From DAOTYH01 sp034435015 (lineage in GTDB: Bacteria > Chloroflexota > Anaerolineae > Aggregatilineales > UBA3940): a stretch of DNA of 9,507 bases. Within the stretch, counting starts at the first letter, position 1, and every line of letters begins with the position of its first letter. The notes below the pieces were generated by a model. The model ran no database searches and was not told the DNA's origin. It saw only the letters and a program-made list of their open reading frames with translations. Positions 6,105-9,507 of this stretch are shown here, piece after piece. The position numbers were made by a program, and so were the translations under genes. The DNA lies in contig DAOTYH010000059.1 of NCBI GenBank assembly GCA_034435015.1, positions 1 through 9,507 of the forward strand, read 5' to 3'.

Positions 6105-7505
6105 ATGGACAACACTCCAACCGTATCATCTGCCGAAGACAAGCTCGACTTCAAAAAAATCCTGCCTGTCTTCGTGATCGTCCTGATCGATCTGCTGGGC
6201 CTGACGATCATCATCCCGCTGATGCCGCTGTATGCGGTATCGTTCGGGGCCGGCGAGTTCACTATCGGCCTGCTGGGGGCCGCCTATCCGGTCATGCAGT
6301 TCATTGGGGCGCCGCTGTTGGGGCGGCTCTCTGATCGGTTCGGGCGCAAGCCGGTGCTGATCCTCAGCCAGTTGGGGACTTTTACAGGCTTCATCATTCT
6401 GGGGCTGGCCGGATCATTGCCCCTCCTGTTCATCGCCCGCATCATAGACGGCCTGTCAGGCGCGAACATCTCAACCGCGCAGGCAGTCATCACCGACAAC
6501 ACCAACGAGAAGACACGCACGCAGGGGCTGGGCCTGATCGGCGCGGCCTTCGGGCTGGGTTTCATCATCGGGCCGATCATTGCCTTTGTCTCGCTGGCGC
6601 TGGGCGGGAATAACTATCATGTTCCGGCTTTCGTGGCGGCAGGCTTCTCAGCGCTCTCCATCCTGCTGACATGGTTTTGGCTCCCTGAGTCTCTGCCCGC
6701 CGAAAAACGGGCTGAGCTGGCGGCCCGCCGGCAGGGCCAGGCGGCTGGGGCCTTGTCCATCAGGGGTATGATCAACGCCCTGGGACGTCCCGGCATCGGC
6801 ATCCTGCTGGTCCTCATGGCCGCCCAGCAGATCGCATTTGGCGGCTTTGAGCAGTTTCTGTCGCTGTTTACTCTGAATCGGCTGGGCATGAACGCCAGAG
6901 ACAACTCCGGCTTGTTTGTGTTTGTGGGGATCATTGTGGTCGCGGTACAGGGATACTTTGTCGGCAGATGGAGCCGCCGGCTGGGCGAGCGCCGCCTGAT
7001 CTATCTGGGGCTGGCCGCGCTGGCCGCCAGCCTGATCCTGACCTCGCTCACTCCCCGCCAACCGGTGGCGTGGTATTCACAAAGCAGGCTGGCTCAGGAG
7101 CTGAGCGGAGGCGGTATGCGCGCCCACGAAAACCCGACCACCCAGAGCATCGCCATCCCCCTCCCGCCTGACACACACACCGGCTGGCTGGGTCTGGCCT
7201 GGCTGGTAGTGGCGGTCATCCCGGCTGGAATCGGAGGGGGCATCCTGCAACCGGCCATCAACAGCCTGTTGACCAAGCGCTCAGAACCAGACGAGGTAGG
7301 CGGAATACTGGGTCTCAGTGCTTCGTTCCTGAGCGGGGCAAACGCTGTCGCCCCGCTGATCATGGGGGGATTGTTCCAGGTATTTGGCTCTACTGCGCCG
7401 TTTCTGGCAGGAGGCATCCTGCTGGCGGTGCTGTTTGTGCTGTCACTCCAGTTCATCAAGCCGGGCCGTGAGGAAGTGCTCTCAGCGGGGCTGGCACGCG
7501 GCTGA
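6105..7505 (+). CDS. MFS transporter, DHA1/TetA-like drug:proton antiporter group
   Basis: This is a 466-residue major facilitator with 12 predicted helices, probably an exporter driven by the proton gradient. Motif A, GRLSDRFGRKP (73-83), lies between helices 2 and 3. A degenerate copy, GRWSRRLGERR (287-297), lies in the second half. A motif C-like glycine-rich helix 5 (about 142-160, ending FIIGP) is typical of antiporters. The helix 1 segment (IDLLGLTIIIPLMPLY) is like that of TetA-type drug exporters, but the substrate cannot be deduced. Unusually, the loop between helices 9 and 10 (about 317-360) is some 44 residues of polar, Pro-rich sequence, predicted to face outside. ATG 6105 has GGGGGAAG upstream. 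It is the second gene of the unit starting at 5684 and is followed by a strong hairpin. Confidence 0.92.
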   Translation: MDNTPTVSSAEDKLDFKKILPVFVIVLIDLLGLTIIIPLMPLYAVSFGAGEFTIGLLGAAYPVMQFIGAPLLGRLSDRFGRKPVLILSQLGTFTGFIILGLAGSLPLLFIARIIDGLSGANISTAQAVITDNTNEKTRTQGLGLIGAAFGLGFIIGPIIAFVSLALGGNNYHVPAFVAAGFSALSILLTWFWLPESLPAEKRAELAARRQGQAAGALSIRGMINALGRPGIGILLVLMAAQQIAFGGFEQFLSLFTLNRLGMNARDNSGLFVFVGIIVVAVQGYFVGRWSRRLGERRLIYLGLAALAASLILTSLTPRQPVAWYSQSRLAQELSGGGMRAHENPTTQSIAIPLPPDTHTGWLGLAWLVVAVIPAGIGGGILQPAINSLLTKRSEPDEVGGILGLSASFLSGANAVAPLIMGGLFQVFGSTAPFLAGGILLAVLFVLSLQFIKPGREEVLSAGLARG

Positions 7506-7514
7506 TCGCCGAGA

Positions 7515-7558
7515 CAGAGACATACGCCGCCTATCCTCTAAGGCGGCGTATGTCTCTG
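7515..7558 (+). terminator. Long hairpin terminator after the MFS gene
   Basis: There are 18 perfectly paired bases (7515-7532 with 7541-7558) around an 8-nt loop (ATCCTCTA). The stem starts about 10 nt after the MFS stop codon. The tail is CTCTCTCT rather than a T run, so termination may be incomplete, or the stem may mainly protect the 3' end. The stem is symmetric and could also act on minus-strand transcripts. Confidence 0.7.
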
Positions 7559-7567
7559 CTCTCTCTA

Positions 7568-7601
7568 AGAACACAAAAGCGCCTCCCTTTCGAGAAGCGC
7601 T
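7568..7601 (-). terminator. Minus-strand intrinsic terminator with GAAA tetraloop
   Basis: Read on the - strand, AGCGCTTCTC (7601-7592) pairs with GGGAGGCGCT (7587-7578) around a GAAA loop, and the tail is TTTGTGTTCTT. All 10 positions pair as minus-strand RNA, two of them G-U. On the + strand those two positions become A/C mismatches. The structure, loop and T-rich tail therefore point to a transcript on the - strand. No convincing minus-strand gene ends here. Confidence 0.6.
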
Positions 7602-7790
7602 CCTGTGGGGTGGCGGGCAGGTGACCGCCCGGTTACGGGAGGCCGCGGCAGTTCGTTCCCCTCACTCACAATAAGATAATAGGCCGCGTGAACCTCATCC
7701 GTCCCAACCAACCTTACCACTAAGACTCGGCCAAGCTCTACCAGTAAAGACCAGGCTACCAATAAACCCTGCGCCACCACATTTTCAGCA
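7568..7790 (-). ncRNA. Candidate minus-strand small RNA (unidentified)
   Basis: This is inferred from the minus-strand terminator at 7568-7601. The only minus-strand frame over 60 codons (7822-7565) runs through the terminator hairpin and stops after its T-rich tail. It has no ribosome site and no family resemblance, so a non-coding RNA is likelier than a protein. A possible extended -10 element (TGG then TATGCT, 7792-7787) would give an RNA of about 210 nt. It lacks a matching -35, which would fit an activator-dependent promoter next to the 11-bp repeat array. I do not recognise tmRNA, RNase P RNA, SRP RNA or 6S RNA in it. The boundaries are guesses, apart from the 3' end. Confidence 0.3.
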
Positions 7791-8002
7791 TACCATGCCT
7801 TCACAGCCCTTACCTGTCGCACGGCTTACAGATGACTCACAGGCCGCTGACATAAATCTGATAACTGTCTGACAAAATCCTGACAACAAAACAAGATGAC
7901 CGACAGCGCCCATTAGTTTCGAGAACTACCATTCTCATAAGCTATTCTGCCTTCTCCAACCGGCGGGGCACACGGGTGGACATCATCTTCCCCCTCCCTC
8001 TG
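7602..8002. other. Long intergenic region without a convincing gene
   Basis: Apart from the repeat array at 7814-7890 and the minus-strand elements, I see no supported coding sequence here. It looks less GC-rich than the flanking genes. A 5-bp hairpin (GAGAA 7921-7925, TTCTC 7932-7936) is too small to interpret. Short open frames on either strand lack ribosome sites and family features. Confidence 0.5.
7814..7890 (+). promoter_or_regulatory. Seven tandem 11-bp direct repeats, PhoB/OmpR-family binding-site array
   Basis: A CTnACA-like hexamer recurs exactly every 11 bp. The copies are CTGTCG (7814), CTTACA (7825), CTCACA (7836), CTGACA (7847), CTGATA (7858), CTGACA (7869) and CTGACA (7880). 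The fourth unit with its spacer (CTGACATAAAT) is close to the E. coli Pho-box half-site CTGTCATAAAT. Winged-helix response regulators of the PhoB/OmpR family bind head-to-tail to such 11-bp repeats, one per helical turn. The array is 207 bp before the lipoprotein gene at 8097 and next to the putative minus-strand transcript, so its target is open. The receiver proteins in this window lack DNA-binding domains, so the binding protein is encoded elsewhere. Confidence 0.65.
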
Positions 8003-8031
8003 TTGCTCTGCGGACGGATCGGCTATAGTAA
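8003..8031 (+). promoter_or_regulatory. Putative promoter of the lipoprotein gene
   Basis: TATAGT (8024-8029) is a good -10 match. The nearest -35-like element is TTGCTC (8003-8008), with a 15-nt spacer to TATAGT or 17 nt to the overlapping TAGTAA (8026-8031). Transcription would start about 8036-8038, giving a leader of about 60 nt that contains a small hairpin (8043-8067). Confidence 0.4.
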
Positions 8032-8042
8032 TAGGGTATGTA

Positions 8043-8067
8043 CAGGGGCAGTCATCCGGCGCCCCTG
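8043..8067 (+). repeat. Inverted repeat in the lipoprotein leader
   Basis: CAGGGGC (8043-8049) and GCCCCTG (8061-8067) pair perfectly around an 11-nt loop, between the putative promoter and the ribosome site (GAGG, 8085-8088). With no T run after it, it is unlikely to be a terminator. It could stabilise the message or be incidental. Confidence 0.4.
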
Positions 8068-8096
8068 CCAACCTTTAACCAATCGAGGTTCAGACG

Positions 8097-8756
8097 ATGA
8101 CTTATCAACGCTTTCCGGCGCTGTCAGGCGGGCTTCTGCTGGTTCTGATTCTCATGGCGGGCTGTGACGGCACATTGGATGCCAACGTGGCGACTCTCAA
8201 CGCCGCCGCCACACAGGTTGCATCCGGCAATCTGGCGCAGACACTCATCCCCGCCGTGACACCCTCGCCTACCGAAGTGCCCAACCTGTACGATCTAACC
8301 GGCGACCCCAGCGAGGTACTGGCCCATGCGTGGGGGCTGGTGTACGCCCTGCCGAGCGGCTCACCGTTTACCGTGACAGCCACCGAGCGGCAAGTGGCCG
8401 ACTACATCATCCAGACCATTCAGCTTGGGGGCTTTGATCAGATTGTGCTGGCGGGGAACGCCACGCTGGCATCAGGCCAAATCAGGCTGGATGTCGGGCT
8501 GAAGGATACTACCGGTGCGTTCGGGCAGGGGACCGTCACCTTCCAGCCGACGCTGGATGCGGCAGGCCGTGTCCGCCTGAACCCGCAGGGCAGTCAGTTT
8601 GGCTCACTGCAAATCCCGGATGACCTCCTGCCGGCCTTTGGCGACGCGGTCCACAAGGCGCTGACCGGCGCCCGCAACGACAGCCAGAGCCGTGTGAACC
8701 TCTCGGTGCTGTCACTTGAGAACGGCATATTGCAGGTTTCGGGCACGGTGCGCTGA
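8097..8756 (+). CDS. Predicted lipoprotein of unknown function
   Basis: This is a 219-residue exported lipoprotein. A short basic N-terminus and hydrophobic stretch (SGGLLLVLILM) lead to a lipobox-like MAGC. Cleavage and lipid attachment would be at Cys23; Met at the -3 position is slightly unusual. An Ala/Thr/Pro-rich linker follows (about 45-63, with AVTPSPTEVP). A compact domain (about 70-219) begins with PFTVTATERQVADYIIQTIQ and continues with alternating beta-like segments such as IRLDVGLKD and GTVTFQPTLD. This pattern loosely recalls YpmS/LmeA-like (DUF2140/DUF2993) envelope proteins, but I cannot confirm membership. ATG 8097 has GAGG 8 nt upstream. The next gene starts 3 nt after the stop, indicating an operon and a shared envelope role. 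Confidence 0.85.
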   Translation: MTYQRFPALSGGLLLVLILMAGCDGTLDANVATLNAAATQVASGNLAQTLIPAVTPSPTEVPNLYDLTGDPSEVLAHAWGLVYALPSGSPFTVTATERQVADYIIQTIQLGGFDQIVLAGNATLASGQIRLDVGLKDTTGAFGQGTVTFQPTLDAAGRVRLNPQGSQFGSLQIPDDLLPAFGDAVHKALTGARNDSQSRVNLSVLSLENGILQVSGTVR

Positions 8757-8759
8757 AGC

Positions 8760-9314
8760 ATGGACCCTTACCTCAACCGCGGGAAGGACAGCCAGCGCGC
8801 CCTGCAGGTGACGATGATCCAATCCACCGCCAACCTGCTGGTGTTCCTAATGATGTTCATAGCAGGGGCGGCGTCGGGGCTGTGGGATACCCTCTTCCCG
8901 GCAGGGAGGCCGGCCAGCATCCGCTACGGGGCGGTGATCTGCTTGATCGTCAGCTTCCTGCTGGTTCTGCTGTATCGGGGGCTGGCCTGCCAGATCGCGC
9001 TGAGGCACTATACCGACGGGCTGGTCTATATCAAGGCGGGGCGTTTTGGGGACGCCATCGAGGCGCTGGAACGCCATCTGGCCTATCTGGATGCCCATCC
9101 GGTACTGGAACGATGGCGCACTCCCCTCCTGCTGGACTACGGCGCATACGGCCTGCGGGAGATGACACTGCTTAATCTCGCCTTGGCCTACTGTCAGATC
9201 GGACAGCCCAACCGGGCTATTGAGCTGTACGGCGAGTGTCTGGCTCTGAACCCGGCCAACGAGACAGCCCTCTCAGCGCGGGAGGCGATCCAGCCCATCA
9301 CAGACGCAGGATAG
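8760..9314 (+). CDS. Two-helix membrane protein with TPR-like repeats
   Basis: This is a 184-residue protein with two N-terminal membrane helices (about 22-42, STANLLVFLMMFIAGAASG, and about 56-74, YGAVICLIVSFLLVLLYRG). A helical domain with tetratricopeptide-like repeats follows. One repeat is around 83-113 (YTDGLVYIKAGRFGDAIEAL). A clearer one is at about 136-169, containing LNLALAYCQIGQPNRAIELY and ending LALNP. TPR domains bind partner proteins; with two helices the domain should be cytoplasmic, though topology is inferred. ATG 8760 is 3 nt after the lipoprotein stop and lacks a good ribosome site of its own, suggesting translational coupling. It is probably a scaffold working with the neighbouring lipoproteins. 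I do not recognise a named family. Confidence 0.85.
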   Translation: MDPYLNRGKDSQRALQVTMIQSTANLLVFLMMFIAGAASGLWDTLFPAGRPASIRYGAVICLIVSFLLVLLYRGLACQIALRHYTDGLVYIKAGRFGDAIEALERHLAYLDAHPVLERWRTPLLLDYGAYGLREMTLLNLALAYCQIGQPNRAIELYGECLALNPANETALSAREAIQPITDAG

Positions 9315-9364
9315 AGAGGGCAGGCTGTCCGGCACACCAGTCAGGCATGAGGGAGGGTGAGACC

Positions 9365-9507
9365 TTGCCGGCACTCAACAGGACAATCAGCCGGACACTG
9401 GCGCTGGCGGTGAGCTGGGGGTTGGCTGTTTTGCTGGCGGGATGCGGCTCAGGAGGGCGGGGCCTCCAGCGCTTCCCGACCGCTGTGCCTACATGGCCTG
9501 TGACCCC
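9365..9507 (+). CDS. Predicted lipoprotein, N-terminal part (3' end outside window)
   Basis: Only the first 47 codons are in the window. The N-terminus is a lipoprotein signal peptide: a basic n-region (PALNRTISR), a hydrophobic core (LALAVSWGLAV) and a canonical lipobox LAGC with Cys27. A Gly/Ser-rich and then Pro/Thr-rich linker follows (GSGGRGLQRFPTAVPTWP), the same style as the lipoprotein at 8097. I prefer TTG 9365 because GGAGG (9352-9356) lies 8 nt upstream and the n-region is then basic. The in-frame ATG 9347 would add MREGET, which brings two acidic residues into the n-region and has no clear ribosome site. It is 50 nt after the TPR protein and probably in the same operon. The mature domain is not visible. 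Confidence 0.75.
   Translation, partial: MPALNRTISRTLALAVSWGLAVLLAGCGSGGRGLQRFPTAVPTWPVT

Noticed and set aside
7384..7674. A 96-codon plus-strand frame overlapping the MFS gene end
   Set aside because: It runs out of frame through the MFS C-terminus and its terminator hairpin, with no ribosome site or domain.
7565..7822. An 85-codon minus-strand open frame in the intergenic region
   Set aside because: Its GTG start lies inside the 11-bp repeat array with no ribosome site, it runs through the terminator-like hairpin to a stop beyond the T-rich tail, and the product resembles no family. A non-coding transcript fits better.
7814..7890. CRISPR or minisatellite reading of the 11-bp repeats
   Set aside because: Only about 6 of each 11 bases recur and the spacing is one helical turn, with no long repeats or spacers. 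The pattern is that of a protein-binding array.

Overview
The window is a GC-rich (roughly 60 percent) bacterial chromosome segment with 11 protein-coding genes I consider complete or nearly so, plus one gene cut off at each edge. A Chloroflexota (Anaerolineae-like) host is my best inference. It rests on the mix of stand-alone receiver domains, HEAT and TPR proteins, a Coa1-like membrane protein, a DUF309 protein, and lipoproteins with Pro/Thr/Ser linkers. None of these is diagnostic alone and I see no rRNA or other phylogenetic marker. There are no tRNA or rRNA genes, insertion sequences or CRISPR arrays.

Region 1 (2-2420, + strand) is a signalling cluster: the C-terminal part of a membrane histidine kinase, a single-domain response regulator, a HEAT-repeat protein and a second single-domain response regulator, closed by a hairpin terminator. 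No DNA-binding output domain is present, so the cluster looks like a phosphorelay or protein-interaction module. Region 2 (2456-3462, - strand) holds a Coa1-like membrane protein whose N-terminus is disturbed by a G8 tract, and a DUF309 protein. A third stand-alone receiver protein (3605-3991, +) is divergent from the DUF309 gene.

Region 3 (4037-5541, +) is asparaginyl-tRNA synthetase with its own near-consensus promoter and a downstream hairpin. Region 4 (5598-7558, +) is a two-gene unit: a small four-helix membrane protein and a DHA1-type MFS transporter. It is driven by a near-perfect sigma-70 type promoter carrying an inverted repeat just after the predicted start point, and it ends in an 18-bp hairpin.

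Region 5 (7559-8096) is about 540 bp with no convincing gene, yet it is the most interesting part. It has seven in-register 11-bp direct repeats (7814-7890) of the kind bound by PhoB/OmpR-family regulators. It also has a hairpin plus T-rich tail (7568-7601) that pairs fully only as minus-strand RNA, which suggests an unannotated minus-strand transcript. Region 6 (8097-9507, +) is an envelope cluster: a lipoprotein, a two-helix membrane protein with TPR-like repeats, and the start of another lipoprotein.
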